In this document: positions 29,610 through 39,479 of the stretch, piece by piece
Layout of the letters: every line of letters starts with the position of its first letter
Position numbering within the stretch: the stretch's first letter is position 1
DNA from: Gammaproteobacteria bacterium
GTDB lineage: Bacteria > Pseudomonadota > Gammaproteobacteria > JAABTG01
Assembly: GCA_034522055.1 (NCBI GenBank)
Contig: JAXHLS010000002.1
Span: 2,561,549 to 2,625,548 of the forward strand
Reading direction: 5' to 3'
DNA: 64,000 nucleotides
Notes under the pieces: model-generated
The model's database searches: none
What the model saw: only the letters and a program-made list of their open reading frames with translations
Told to the model about the DNA's origin: nothing
Made by a program: the position numbers and the translations under genes

Positions 29610-31010
29610 ATGGCATTTAGAATCTTTCGACATTATGTGGCCAAGGACATCATTGCCCTGCTGATCGCGGAGGGCATGATCCTGTTCTTCTCCATATATG
29701 CCGGCATGTCCATCAGCTTCGGGGACCCGTCGGCGGCCACCAAGGTACTGGTGGACCCCATTGCCCCCCGGGCCACCCTGTTCACCGTGATCATGTTGGG
29801 TGCGATGGCGTCCTCGGGGCTCTACCAGAGCGGTCTGAGGGAGGGCCTATGGGGTATCGTGGTGCGCCTGCTGGTGAGCTTCGGACTGGGTTTCCTGGGC
29901 ATGATCGTGGCCTTCTATTTTCTTCCGGCCATGTACATCGGACTGAGCCCGTTCCTTGTCAGCTTCGCGGTGGCCATGTTCGGGATAGGCGTGGGGCGCT
30001 ATCTGTTCTTCAAGGTCTCGGACCACGATGCCTTGAGGAAACGCACCCTCATTCTCGGCGCCGGTGAGGACGCCCGGGAGCTCGCCATGCTGCGGCGCAG
30101 GTCGGACCATCGGGGATTGAAACTTCTGGGCTATGTGGCGCTGCCGGCGGAGCCGATGGTGCTGGATGAGTCCAAGGTCATTCGCACGAACAAGCCTCTG
30201 CCCGAACTCGCCAGGGAACTCTTGGTGGACGAGATCGTCGTCGCCACCGATGACCGTCACCCGGGCTTCCCCGTGGAAGAGGTGGTGGAGTGCAAGATGA
30301 GCGGCATCGAGGTGATCGACCGCGTCAAGTTCTATGAACGCCAGATCGGCAAGATCAACGTGGACCTGTTGCGGCCCATCGACATCATCTTCCTGGATGG
30401 CTTCAGCCACGCGGTGCTGAAGAGCTACAGCAAACGCGCATTCGATATCCTGTTCAGCCTGGTCATGCTGATGCTGGCAGCGCCTATCATGCTCCTGGCC
30501 GCGGTGGCGATTCTCATCGAGTCCCGTATCGGCGAACCGGTGCTCTACCGCCAGGAGCGGGTAGGGCGTAACGGCCGGGTGTTCGAGGTCATCAAGTTCC
30601 GGAGCATGGGGGTAGATGCAGAAAAGGCAGGCCAGGCCATCTGGGCGGGCGCCAACGACCCGCGGGTCACCCGCGTGGGGGCGTTCATGCGTAAGACCCG
30701 CATCGATGAATTGCCTCAACTCTTCAACGTCTTGCGCGGTGACATGAGCTTCGTGGGTCCGCGGCCCGAGCGGCCCCAATTCGTGGAGGAGCTGTCGGTC
30801 CAGATCCCGTACTTCGGCATGCGCCACCGCGTCAACCCGGGGATAACCGGGTGGGCCCAGGTGTCCTATTCCTACGGCGCTTCGGTGGAGGACGCCAAGC
30901 AGAAGCTCCAGTACGACCTCTACTACATCAAGAACTACAGCATATTTCTCGATCTGGCCATCATCATGCAGACCATCCAGGTGGTGCTATGGGGCCAGGG
31001 GGCGCGATGA
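29610..31010 (+). CDS. XrtA-associated initiating sugar transferase (TIGR03013 family)
   Basis: The 466-residue protein opens MAFRIFRHYVAKDIIALLIA and has four or five N-terminal membrane helices, a nucleotide-binding-like middle (LILGAGEDARELAMLRRR) and a C-terminal bacterial sugar transferase domain from about 270 (KRAFDILFSLVMLMLAAPIM, then VIKFRSM and DELPQLFNVLRGDMSFVGPR). Such enzymes transfer the first sugar phosphate to undecaprenyl phosphate to start exopolysaccharide. It begins the XrtA/PEP-CTERM polysaccharide locus. Confidence 0.93.
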   Translation: MAFRIFRHYVAKDIIALLIAEGMILFFSIYAGMSISFGDPSAATKVLVDPIAPRATLFTVIMLGAMASSGLYQSGLREGLWGIVVRLLVSFGLGFLGMIVAFYFLPAMYIGLSPFLVSFAVAMFGIGVGRYLFFKVSDHDALRKRTLILGAGEDARELAMLRRRSDHRGLKLLGYVALPAEPMVLDESKVIRTNKPLPELARELLVDEIVVATDDRHPGFPVEEVVECKMSGIEVIDRVKFYERQIGKINVDLLRPIDIIFLDGFSHAVLKSYSKRAFDILFSLVMLMLAAPIMLLAAVAILIESRIGEPVLYRQERVGRNGRVFEVIKFRSMGVDAEKAGQAIWAGANDPRVTRVGAFMRKTRIDELPQLFNVLRGDMSFVGPRPERPQFVEELSVQIPYFGMRHRVNPGITGWAQVSYSYGASVEDAKQKLQYDLYYIKNYSIFLDLAIIMQTIQVVLWGQGAR

Positions 31011-31094
31011 CCGTCGGCGCGGGAGGAGACGTGCCGAATCGACCCGGACCGGCAACACCCGGCGCGGGCGATATGCGGGACTGAGGCGATCGGC

Positions 31095-33173
31095 TTGCAA
31101 ATATTCGAGTTCGTTTCCTATCTCAGCGGCGCCATCATGTTCACCATCCTGGCGTTGCTCCTGGTCATCAGGAGGCTGCGTACCAGCGACGCCGCGTTGT
31201 TGTTTGCCGTGGCGCTGCTGGCCGCGGCCCTGTTCTATGGCCACGCCTACGCTGCCTCCGGTCGCTACGTGCCGGCCAGCCTCATCCAGGGCCTGGAAGT
31301 GACCAGAAATGCCGCCCTGTTCACCTACCTGTTCTGGTTGCTGGGTTATCGCTTCGATGTGGGGCCGGATAATGACAGACGCCTGCCGGTCCTCGGGGTT
31401 CTTCTCTACATCTTTGCGGCCCTCATGCTGGGGGCCTCCATCGCCAGCCCCCTGGAGATCTCCGGCAAGCTCGGATTGACGGCCGCGACGGAACTCAACC
31501 TGCTGGGATTCGTGTTGCTGCCGGTGGCGGGCTTGGTGCTGGTGGAGCAACTGTTCAGAAACGCCAACACCGAACAGCGCTGGGCCATCAAGTTCATGTG
31601 CCTTGGCATCGGTGGCCTGTTCGTCTACGACTTCTACATCTACGCCGATGCCCTGCTGTTCAAGCGTATCGATCCGGCCTTGTGGTCCGCCCGCGGCATC
31701 GTCGGGGCAATGGTGGTTCCACTCATCGGTATCTCCCTGGCGCGTACCCAGGATTCGGAGACCCGGGTCTTCGTATCCAAACGGGTGGTATTCCACACGG
31801 CGACCCTCATGGGGGCCGGAGTCTACCTGTTGATGATGGCGGGGGCCGGTTATTACATCCGCAATTTCGGTGGCACATGGGGCGTCGCCCTGCAGACGGC
31901 CTTCTTCTTCGGCGCCGGCCTGCTGCTGCTCGTTCTCATCTTTTCGGGGCAGGTTCGGGCCAATATCAAGTTCTTTCTCAACAAGCACTTTTTCGGTTAC
32001 AAGTACGATTACCGTGAAGAGTGGCATAAGCTCATTGGTATCCTATCGGAGGCACGCCAGGCCTCGGAGTTGCATCATGCGGTCATCAGGGGGGTGGCGG
32101 ATATCGTGGAGAGCACCGGCGGCCAACTCTGGCTCAAGGGTGACGACGCGTACGCATTGACGGCCGCGAGCAACCTCAGTCCGGACGGTGTCGATGAGGA
32201 GCCGGCGGATGGTTCCATGGCCCGCTTCCTGGCGGATAACGAGTTGATCATCGATATCGATGAGTACCGCGGCTCGCCGGCGGCCTATCCCGGCCTGGAA
32301 CTGCCCGGGTGGCTCCTGGAGGAGCGCCGAGCCTGGCTGGTGATCCCGCTGTTTCATCCCCAGGGCATGCTGGGATTCCTGGTGCTCGCGCGTTCCCGCG
32401 GTTACCTGACCCTTAACTGGGAGGACATGGACCTGCTGAAGACCGTGGGCCGTCAGGCCGGCAGCTACCTCGCCCTGTTGGCCGTGAGCGAGGCCCTGGC
32501 CGATGCCCGCCAGTTCGAGACCTTCAATCGGCTGTCTGCCTATGTGGTCCATGATCTCAAGAATCTCAGTGCCCAGCTTTCATTGGTGGTGACCAATGCC
32601 AGGAAGCACATGCACAATCCGGAGTTCGTGAAAGACGCCGTGCAGACGGTGGACAACGCCGTGACCAAGATGAATCGTCTGTTGGACCAGTTGCGCAAGG
32701 ATCGGCGGGAGGTGGGGCCCAGGGAGCGTGTTGATCTGGGCTCGGTGCTGGAGGCCGTCACGACCCAGCGAATCGTGGAGGGCAAGGCCCGACCGCGCCT
32801 GGAGGAGAGCGTGGAGGGGTTGCAGGTGGTGGCCGAGCGCGAGCGGCTCTCCACCGTGCTCGGCCACCTGGTCCAGAATGCCCAGGAAGCGTCGGGGGCC
32901 GACGACGAGGTCCTGCTGGGACTGAAGTGTGTGGACGGACGTGCCGTTATAGAGGTCAGGGATCGTGGTAAAGGCATGGACGCCGAGTTCATCCGGAACA
33001 AATTGTTCCGGCCCTTCTATACCACCAAGGGCAATGCAGGTATGGGTATCGGGGCCTACGAGGCGCGGGAATATATCCGCTCTCAGGGAGGTGAACTCCA
33101 TGTGGAGAGCGTACCGGGGCAGGGTACGGTGTTTCGGATCCGGCTGGACATCGCGCCCCCGAGCCAGCACTAG
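31095..33173 (+). CDS. prsK: XrtA/PEP-CTERM system histidine kinase PrsK
   Basis: The 692-residue protein has eight or more N-terminal membrane helices, a GAF-like region (about 315-460) and a kinase core with H-box SAYVVHDLKNLSAQLSLV, N-box VLGHLVQNAQEAS and G-boxes IEVRDRGKGM and GNAGMGIGAYEAREY. It senses an unknown signal and should phosphorylate PrsR, encoded 11 bp downstream. PrsK/PrsR are thought to control PEP-CTERM genes together with sigma-54. The start codon TTG at 31095 is uncertain. Confidence 0.92.
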   Translation: MQIFEFVSYLSGAIMFTILALLLVIRRLRTSDAALLFAVALLAAALFYGHAYAASGRYVPASLIQGLEVTRNAALFTYLFWLLGYRFDVGPDNDRRLPVLGVLLYIFAALMLGASIASPLEISGKLGLTAATELNLLGFVLLPVAGLVLVEQLFRNANTEQRWAIKFMCLGIGGLFVYDFYIYADALLFKRIDPALWSARGIVGAMVVPLIGISLARTQDSETRVFVSKRVVFHTATLMGAGVYLLMMAGAGYYIRNFGGTWGVALQTAFFFGAGLLLLVLIFSGQVRANIKFFLNKHFFGYKYDYREEWHKLIGILSEARQASELHHAVIRGVADIVESTGGQLWLKGDDAYALTAASNLSPDGVDEEPADGSMARFLADNELIIDIDEYRGSPAAYPGLELPGWLLEERRAWLVIPLFHPQGMLGFLVLARSRGYLTLNWEDMDLLKTVGRQAGSYLALLAVSEALADARQFETFNRLSAYVVHDLKNLSAQLSLVVTNARKHMHNPEFVKDAVQTVDNAVTKMNRLLDQLRKDRREVGPRERVDLGSVLEAVTTQRIVEGKARPRLEESVEGLQVVAERERLSTVLGHLVQNAQEASGADDEVLLGLKCVDGRAVIEVRDRGKGMDAEFIRNKLFRPFYTTKGNAGMGIGAYEAREYIRSQGGELHVESVPGQGTVFRIRLDIAPPSQH

Positions 33174-33184
33174 GATTATCGAGT

Positions 33185-34546
33185 TTGAACAAGCAAAAAC
33201 CAGGACAGAGACGCCTCCTCATCGTCGAGGACGACCCCGGGCTGCAGAGTCAGCTCAAATGGTCCTTCGAGAATTACGAGGTGTCGTTGGCGGCGGATCG
33301 CGAGGAGGCCATCAACCAGCTGCGCCGCTTCGAGCCCGCGGTGGTGACCCTGGACCTGGGCCTGCCCCCCGATCCGGCCAATGCCTCGGAAGGGCTGGAA
33401 GCCCTGTCACAGATCCTCAGTCTGGCCCCGGATACCAAGGTCATCGTGGTCACCGGCAACGAGGAGCGCGAGAACGCCGTCAAGGCCGTGGGCATGGGCG
33501 CCTATGACTTCTACCAGAAACCCGTGGATCCCGACCTGCTCGGCCTCATCATCGAGCGGGCCTACCGGCTCTACGAACTCGAACAGGAGAACCGGCAGCT
33601 CCACCAGGCCGGCGCCCAGTCACCCCTGGAGGGTGTCGTGGCCACCAGTTCGGAGATGAGCCGCGTCTGTCGCATGGTAGAGAAAGTCGCGCCCACCAAT
33701 GCCACCGTGCTGTTGCTGGGTGAGAGCGGCACGGGCAAAGAGCTGCTGGCCAAGGCGCTCCACGGCCTCAGTCCCCGCGCGGATGAGGCCTTCATCGCCA
33801 TCAACTGTGCGGCAATCCCGGAAGCACTGCTGGAAAGCGAGCTGTTCGGTCACGAGAAGGGCGCCTTCACGGGAGCCGCCAAACAGACCCGCGGCAAGAT
33901 CGAATATGCCCACGAGGGCACGCTGTTCCTGGACGAGGTGGGGGATCTGCCCCAGTCTCTGCAGGCCAAACTGCTGCGGTTTCTCCAGGAGCGGGTCATC
34001 GAACGGGTGGGCGGCCGGGAGGAAATCAAGGTGGATGTCAGGGTCATCTGTGCCACCCACCAGAACCTCGAGGAACTGATGAAGAAGGGGGGGTTCCGCG
34101 AGGATCTCTTCTACCGTATCAGTGAGATCAGCCTCCGCATCCCACCGCTTCGTGAGCGAACCGGCGACTCAATCGTGCTCGCCCGCGCCTTCCTGGAACG
34201 CGCCTCGTCCGTACACCCCAAGGCCCCCAAGGGGTTCTCAGACGAGGCTCTCGGCGCCATCGAGAGCTATTTCTGGCCGGGCAACGCGCGCGAGTTGGAG
34301 AATCGCGTGAACCGGGCCGTGATCATGGCGGAGGGTGCCCTCATCACCAGCGCGGATCTCGAGCTCGACCATCTGAATGAGGAAGACCTGCCCCTCAATC
34401 TGAGGCACGTGCGGGAGCGGGCGGAGCGGGAGGCGGTGGAGCGCGCCATGGCCTTCTACGAGGGCAATGTTTCCCAGGCGGCCGAGATCCTCGGGGTCAG
34501 TCGTCCGACGTTGTATGACCTGGTCAAGAAGTATCGCATCAAGTAA
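33185..34546 (+). CDS. prsR: XrtA/PEP-CTERM system sigma-54 response regulator PrsR
   Basis: The 453-residue protein has an N-terminal REC domain (LLIVEDDPG; phospho-acceptor Asp57), an AAA+ sigma-54 activator domain with Walker A GESGTGKE at 179-186 and GAFTGA at 226-231, and a C-terminal Fis-type HTH (VSQAAEILGVSRPTLYDLVK). GAFTGA contacts sigma-54, so it should activate sigma-54 promoters. I did not find a convincing -24/-12 element in the 250-bp gap downstream. The gene starts with TTG 11 bp after prsK. Confidence 0.93.
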   Translation: MNKQKPGQRRLLIVEDDPGLQSQLKWSFENYEVSLAADREEAINQLRRFEPAVVTLDLGLPPDPANASEGLEALSQILSLAPDTKVIVVTGNEERENAVKAVGMGAYDFYQKPVDPDLLGLIIERAYRLYELEQENRQLHQAGAQSPLEGVVATSSEMSRVCRMVEKVAPTNATVLLLGESGTGKELLAKALHGLSPRADEAFIAINCAAIPEALLESELFGHEKGAFTGAAKQTRGKIEYAHEGTLFLDEVGDLPQSLQAKLLRFLQERVIERVGGREEIKVDVRVICATHQNLEELMKKGGFREDLFYRISEISLRIPPLRERTGDSIVLARAFLERASSVHPKAPKGFSDEALGAIESYFWPGNARELENRVNRAVIMAEGALITSADLELDHLNEEDLPLNLRHVRERAEREAVERAMAFYEGNVSQAAEILGVSRPTLYDLVKKYRIK

Positions 34547-34798
34547 CAGGCCACAAGGCCCGCCCGGTTCGGCCTCAAGCGCCTGGGGCATCGGGGTGCC
34601 TTAAAAAAGTGTAAAAATAACAGGTACTTTCTAGTGAAATCTAAAGAAGTTACAATAGCGTAGCAGGGTTGGCGCCAGGGTGACTGCGGGATCCGGGATG
34701 CGCGCGGAGTTCGGCAACGTCACAAAATGCTAAATTATCGATTCAGTTTGGGTGATTAGGCCGATATATTGATTGGCTACAGGAGCGGAGGAGTCGAG

Positions 34799-35434
34799 AT
34801 GGTCCACTTACACCCCCAACGTCCCACGGGATGGGTCGCATTTTTAGGGTCTCTGACCCTTCTCATGTTCACTCTCGCCGGGTGTACCACGCCGAAGCCG
34901 GACCCGTCCTTCTACGCCGATGGCCCGCCCTATGAGTACATCATCGGCCCCGGGGATTCGGTGAATATCTTCGTGTGGCGCAATCCGGAGGTCTCCAGCA
35001 CGGTCACCGTGCGGCCCGATGGCCTCATCTCGACGCCCCTGGTGGAGGATGTCGGCGCCAGCGGCAAGACCCCCACCCAGCTGGCCCGGGAGTTGGAGAA
35101 GGTCCTCGGAACCTACATCAAGGATCCCCTGGTCACGGTCATCGTCGGCGGCTTCAACGGGCGCACCGACGAGCAGATTCGGGTCGTCGGCGAGGCCACC
35201 CAGCCCCGGGCGCTTCCCTACAGTATCGACATGACCCTGCTCGACGTCATGATCGCCGTCGGTGGCCTGACGGATTTCGCGGCCGGCAACAAGACCGTGC
35301 TGACGCGGCGGGTCGATGGCAAGCAGGTCAACACCATCGTCCGTCTGGAGGACCTGATACGGGACGGGGATATCACCGCGAATGTGGATATGCGGCCGGG
35401 GGATATCCTCATCATCCCGGAGGCTTGGTTCTGA
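34799..35434 (+). CDS. XrtA-associated polysaccharide export lipoprotein (Wza-like)
   Basis: A 211-residue lipoprotein with lipobox LLMFTLAGC (Cys29), then a Poly_export domain (YEYIIGPGDSVNIFVWRNPE, VSSTVTVRPDGLISTPLVED) and SLBB-like repeats (IRVVGEATQPRALPY). It should form the outer-membrane exit channel for the polysaccharide. Ribosome binding site GGAGGAG precedes the ATG at 34799. The 250-bp AT-rich gap upstream suggests a new transcription unit. Confidence 0.93.
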   Translation: MVHLHPQRPTGWVAFLGSLTLLMFTLAGCTTPKPDPSFYADGPPYEYIIGPGDSVNIFVWRNPEVSSTVTVRPDGLISTPLVEDVGASGKTPTQLARELEKVLGTYIKDPLVTVIVGGFNGRTDEQIRVVGEATQPRALPYSIDMTLLDVMIAVGGLTDFAAGNKTVLTRRVDGKQVNTIVRLEDLIRDGDITANVDMRPGDILIIPEAWF

Positions 35435-35463
35435 CAATGTCCGACTTCGACCGGTCTAGATGA

Positions 35464-37032
35464 ATGGATGAGCTACTCGCCCAAGGTATTCGGTTCGTCC
35501 GTATGGCCTGGCACTATCGCTGGATAGCGCTGGGGGCCGCCTTCGCTATCTGCGTCGTCGGCTGGACGATGATTATGACATTACCAGACAGATATGTGGT
35601 TAATACCAAGGTTCTGCTGGACACCAGATCTTCATTGACACCGCTCCTGAGAGGGCTGGCCGTGAACACGAATGCCCGCGAGCAGGCAATCAACATGGTA
35701 CGGCGAACCCTGTTGTCCCGTGACAATCTCGAAGCGGTCATCAGAACCACGGATATGGACCTTACCGCCAAGACGCCTGAAGATTTCGAGCGGCTTATCA
35801 ACCATTTGCGGCGTGCGGTCCGGGTATCCGGCGGCAGTCGCGGCAATATCTTTTCCATCAGTTATACCCATGCCGATCCCCAGCGGGCGTTACGCGTCGT
35901 GGAGGCCGTTCTGAATATTTTTGTCGAGAAGTCCCTGGGCGAGAGCCGCAAAGACAGCTCGAGTACCCGTCAATTCATCGAACAGCAGATCAAGGACCAC
36001 GAGGCCCGTTTGAACGTGGCCGAAGAACGCCTCAAGGAATTCAAGCGCAGAAATCTCGGCATGATGCCCGGTGAAGGTGGGAACTATTACTCCCAGCGTC
36101 AGAGTGTAGTTAGGCAACTCGAGGACGCGCAGCTATCACTGAACGAGGCAATCAACCGGCGTAATGAGATCAGGCGGCAGGTGGAAGAGGGGAGGCAGTT
36201 CGCCGACCCGGAGTCGTTGGGTATCGAGGGTCCTTTCAGTCGGCGTATTCGACAACTCGAGGAGCAACTGGACAATTTGCTTTTGAAGTATACGGACAGA
36301 CACCCTGATGTGGTTGCTTCCAAAGAATTGCTGGCCCAGCTTCGCAAGCAGAATAAGGAGGCGATCGCCGAGATGATGGAGCAGTTGAATGCTGAGGATG
36401 CGGAAGGGAAGCCCTTGTCGGAGTATGCGCGTCAGGTCCAACTGACCCTTGGTCAAGCGGAGGCGGAGGTGGCGGGTCTCTCCACCCGGGTCGAGAACTA
36501 CAAGCAGAAGCTGTCTGATCTGGAAAGGCGCATCGATGAAGCCCTGAACGTGGAGCGTGAATATAAGGCTCTGGACCGCGACTACAACATCATTCAGAGA
36601 AATTATCAGGAACTCGCCAAACGACGGGAACAACTGAGCATCTCGGAGGAGGTCAGCCAGAGCACGGACCAGATCCAGTTCAATATTATCGAGCCGCCAC
36701 GCGCCCCCATCCATCCGAATAGTCCCGACCGCATCACGTTGAGCTCGGCGGTGCTCCTGGTGGGCTTGGGGGCGGGTCTCGCCCTGGCCATCGTAGTGGC
36801 CATGATTCGGCCGGCGTTTTATACCCGTATCGACCTGGCCACGGTATCCGACCTGCCGGTGCTGGGGGCCGTATCACGGATCCTCACGCCCAAGGAAAAC
36901 GTCCAACGCAGATTGGGTTATGCCGCCTACCTGGGCGGGGTCATCGGCCTGGTCGGGGTCTATTTTGGTCTGGTGACCCTCTATACGCTGCATATCAATC
37001 CCCTCGACAAAGTCCAGCAACTGGTGGCATAG
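35464..37032 (+). CDS. XrtA system polysaccharide chain-length determinant (Wzz-like)
   Basis: The 522-residue inner-membrane protein has a membrane helix near the start (WIALGAAFAICVVGWTMIM) and another near 430 (ITLSSAVLLVGLGAGLALAI), with a long periplasmic coiled coil between (residues 160-400). A third hydrophobic helix near 495-515 lies at the end. It is the Wzz/GumC-like co-polymerase that pairs with the tyrosine kinase next door and sets chain length. A 5-bp gap separates the two genes. Confidence 0.93.
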   Translation: MDELLAQGIRFVRMAWHYRWIALGAAFAICVVGWTMIMTLPDRYVVNTKVLLDTRSSLTPLLRGLAVNTNAREQAINMVRRTLLSRDNLEAVIRTTDMDLTAKTPEDFERLINHLRRAVRVSGGSRGNIFSISYTHADPQRALRVVEAVLNIFVEKSLGESRKDSSSTRQFIEQQIKDHEARLNVAEERLKEFKRRNLGMMPGEGGNYYSQRQSVVRQLEDAQLSLNEAINRRNEIRRQVEEGRQFADPESLGIEGPFSRRIRQLEEQLDNLLLKYTDRHPDVVASKELLAQLRKQNKEAIAEMMEQLNAEDAEGKPLSEYARQVQLTLGQAEAEVAGLSTRVENYKQKLSDLERRIDEALNVEREYKALDRDYNIIQRNYQELAKRREQLSISEEVSQSTDQIQFNIIEPPRAPIHPNSPDRITLSSAVLLVGLGAGLALAIVVAMIRPAFYTRIDLATVSDLPVLGAVSRILTPKENVQRRLGYAAYLGGVIGLVGVYFGLVTLYTLHINPLDKVQQLVA

Positions 37033-37037
37033 ATATC

Positions 37038-38024
37038 ATGAGCATCATCGAGAGAGCCCTGGACAAGCTGGAAAAACAGCGGGACGTCTCCCCGCCGGCC
37101 GAGGGGGAGACCACCGTCGGGGATATCAAGGTGCTGGACCCCCGGCCGGACCTGGAGAAAGACTCCTCCTCCACGCGGCCCGCTTTTACTCCATCGGCGC
37201 TGGAGCTTCGGGCCCTGGAGCAGGTGCACGTCGCGCCGGCCGCACCTGCTGAACCAGAGGCGGCTGCGGGAGGCGAGACCACGCCTCCCCGATCGTCGAG
37301 GGAGGTCACCATCGATCTGGAGCGCCTGACGGAACTGGGCATGCTCACGCCAGACAACCCCCAGTCCACGCTCTCGGAACAGATGCGACGCATCAAGCGC
37401 CCGTTATTGAGTAAGCTCGAGGAGGGCGCCTCTGAGTACACCAATCTGATCATGGTGACCAGCGCCCTGCCCGGAGAGGGTAAGACCTATACGTCCATCA
37501 ATCTGGCCATCAGTATCGCCATGGAGATGGACCGGACGGTGCTGCTGGTGGACTCGGACGTGGCGAAGTCGGATATCACCAAGTCCTTTGGCGTCGAGGC
37601 GACGCGGGGACTGACGGATTGTCTGGAGGACGAGAATCTTGACCTGTCCGAGGTGATGCTCAAGACCAATATCCCCAAGCTCTCCATTCTGCCCTCCGGC
37701 TCCCACCACGCGAAGATGACGGAACTCCTTGCCAGTGGCGGCATGAAGAAATTCATCGATGACGTGTCCAAGCGCTACAGCGATCGGGTGGTCATCTTCG
37801 ATTCGCCCCCCGTCCTGGTCACCAGCGGGGCGGGCGTGTTGGCCTCCCTGGTGGGGCAGGTCGTGTTTGTGGTCCATGCCGAGAAGACCCTCGCCAGCGA
37901 AGTGAAGGATGCGCTTAAGCAACTCAATCGCCGGCAAAACATCGGACTGGTGCTCAATCGCAGCCGCGAATGGGGTGGGGCCAAGGGCAAGTACGGGTAC
38001 TACTATTATTATGGTCGTGATTAG
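37038..38024 (+). CDS. XrtA-associated tyrosine autokinase
   Basis: The 328-residue protein opens MSIIERALDKLEKQRDVSPP, has a Walker A-type loop SALPGEGKTYTS, a Walker A' (VLLVDSDVAKSD) and ends with a tyrosine cluster (GYYYYYGRD) that is the autophosphorylation site. It is the BY-kinase partner of the chain-length protein and cycles phosphorylation to drive polymer export. The 3' end overlaps the next gene by 14 bp. Confidence 0.93.
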   Translation: MSIIERALDKLEKQRDVSPPAEGETTVGDIKVLDPRPDLEKDSSSTRPAFTPSALELRALEQVHVAPAAPAEPEAAAGGETTPPRSSREVTIDLERLTELGMLTPDNPQSTLSEQMRRIKRPLLSKLEEGASEYTNLIMVTSALPGEGKTYTSINLAISIAMEMDRTVLLVDSDVAKSDITKSFGVEATRGLTDCLEDENLDLSEVMLKTNIPKLSILPSGSHHAKMTELLASGGMKKFIDDVSKRYSDRVVIFDSPPVLVTSGAGVLASLVGQVVFVVHAEKTLASEVKDALKQLNRRQNIGLVLNRSREWGGAKGKYGYYYYYGRD

Positions 38025-39477
38025 GCACATCGCGACCCTCAAGGAGTGCCTTCGCCCGCATTACTTCGTTATGCCCATGGCGCTGGTGGTGGCGGTGAAC
38101 ATGTCTCCTGTCCAAGCCGGCGAGTGGAGGCTGACGCCCCGCCTGTCGATTCAGGAGACCTATACGGACAATATCGACCTGGCGCCGCAAGGTGAGGAGC
38201 GCAGTGATTTCGTGACCTCCATCAATCCCGGCCTCGGTCTGAGCGGCCGCGGGGGCCGGGTGAATGTCAATCTCCAGTACACCATGCAGAATCTCAGGCA
38301 TAAGCGCGACGATATCGGAGACAGCACCAACCATCAGTTGCAGGCCGGTGGTGATGTGGAGCTCATCGAGCAGATGCTGTCCGTCAACGCCCGGGCCACC
38401 GCCAGCCAGCAGAATCGCGATAACCGGGGCCGTATCGCCACCAGCAACATCTCCAACACGGGCAATCGCGAGGATGTCTACACATTCGCCATAACTCCCG
38501 TCTTCAGACATCACTTCGGCAAGTATGCCGATACCGAGGCCAGCACCACCTATGATTGGGTGGAGAATGGTGGTGATGGCGACGCCAGCACCTCGGGCGG
38601 TTTTCAGGCCCGCATGAACAGCGGCCGCTATTTCGCCAGGGTGCCGTGGAGCATCAGTTACTCCACCCGTACCCTCGACGGCGCCGATGGTGGGGAGGAC
38701 AACGAGTTCGAAAGCCTGTCCGGGACGCTGACCTATGTCTTCAGCCGCCGCTACAGTGTCTTTACGAGCGTGGGCCATTCCAGGAACGATACCAACAATC
38801 AGGACATCGAAAGTTCCGGCATAGTGTGGAGTGCAGGGCTCAACTGGACGCCCAGTCCGCGCACCTCCTTCTCGGGAGGTCTCGAAAAGAACCCCGTGGG
38901 CGATAACGTATTCTTCGATTTCCAGCACCGCCGGCGACGCTCGGTATGGAGCGCGAGCCTGTCCCAGTCGGCGACCACCGCCCGGGACCTGCAGCTGGAG
39001 CGCATACTCATCCCGCTGGAGGACCCCTTCGGCGAACCCATCGAGACTCCGGACGGCGATATAATACTCATCCCCATCGATACCGTACGGCAGACCGACG
39101 AGGTCTTCGTCGATCAAACCTTCAACGCCTCCATGGCCATGCAGGGGCGGCGCAGTACCGTTAGGTTGGGGATCAACTGGAGTGAGCGTGACAATCAAGG
39201 GGACGATGATGAGACAGTCCAAGGCTTGTCATTCGGGTTGAACCACACCCTGTCCCGAGCCATGAGCGCCAACCTCGATGGTCGATGGCAGGAAACGGAG
39301 TTTGATCTCTCGGATCGGACCAGCGAGATCTGGAGCCTGGGACTCGGCCTCAGCTACTCACTGGCCCGGAATGCCACCGGGCAGGTGAACCTGCGCCACA
39401 TCGAGAGCGCTTCGGACGGGGGGACGAACGACTATAAAGAGAACCGTCTAACCGCAGGTCTCAATTTTAACTTTTAA
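38011..39477 (+). CDS. XrtA-associated outer-membrane beta-barrel protein (TIGR03016 family)
   Basis: About 488 residues with a signal peptide (hydrophobic VMPMALVVAVNMSPVQA, cleavage after VQA) and many alternating strands typical of a large beta-barrel (GEWRLTPRLSIQETYTDNID onward), ending in NFNF. The family belongs to PEP-CTERM/XrtA loci and probably helps secretion of the polymer. I chose the ATG at 38011; an ATG at 38071 would also leave a signal peptide. It overlaps the kinase gene. Confidence 0.88.
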   Translation: MVVIRHIATLKECLRPHYFVMPMALVVAVNMSPVQAGEWRLTPRLSIQETYTDNIDLAPQGEERSDFVTSINPGLGLSGRGGRVNVNLQYTMQNLRHKRDDIGDSTNHQLQAGGDVELIEQMLSVNARATASQQNRDNRGRIATSNISNTGNREDVYTFAITPVFRHHFGKYADTEASTTYDWVENGGDGDASTSGGFQARMNSGRYFARVPWSISYSTRTLDGADGGEDNEFESLSGTLTYVFSRRYSVFTSVGHSRNDTNNQDIESSGIVWSAGLNWTPSPRTSFSGGLEKNPVGDNVFFDFQHRRRRSVWSASLSQSATTARDLQLERILIPLEDPFGEPIETPDGDIILIPIDTVRQTDEVFVDQTFNASMAMQGRRSTVRLGINWSERDNQGDDDETVQGLSFGLNHTLSRAMSANLDGRWQETEFDLSDRTSEIWSLGLGLSYSLARNATGQVNLRHIESASDGGTNDYKENRLTAGLNFNF

Positions 39478-39479
39478 TT

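Noticed and set aside
34547-34798. Sigma-54 promoter expected before the Wza-like gene because PrsR is next to it
   Set aside because: I found GG and GC pairs but none with the TGGC-N8-TTGC pattern and spacing needed.
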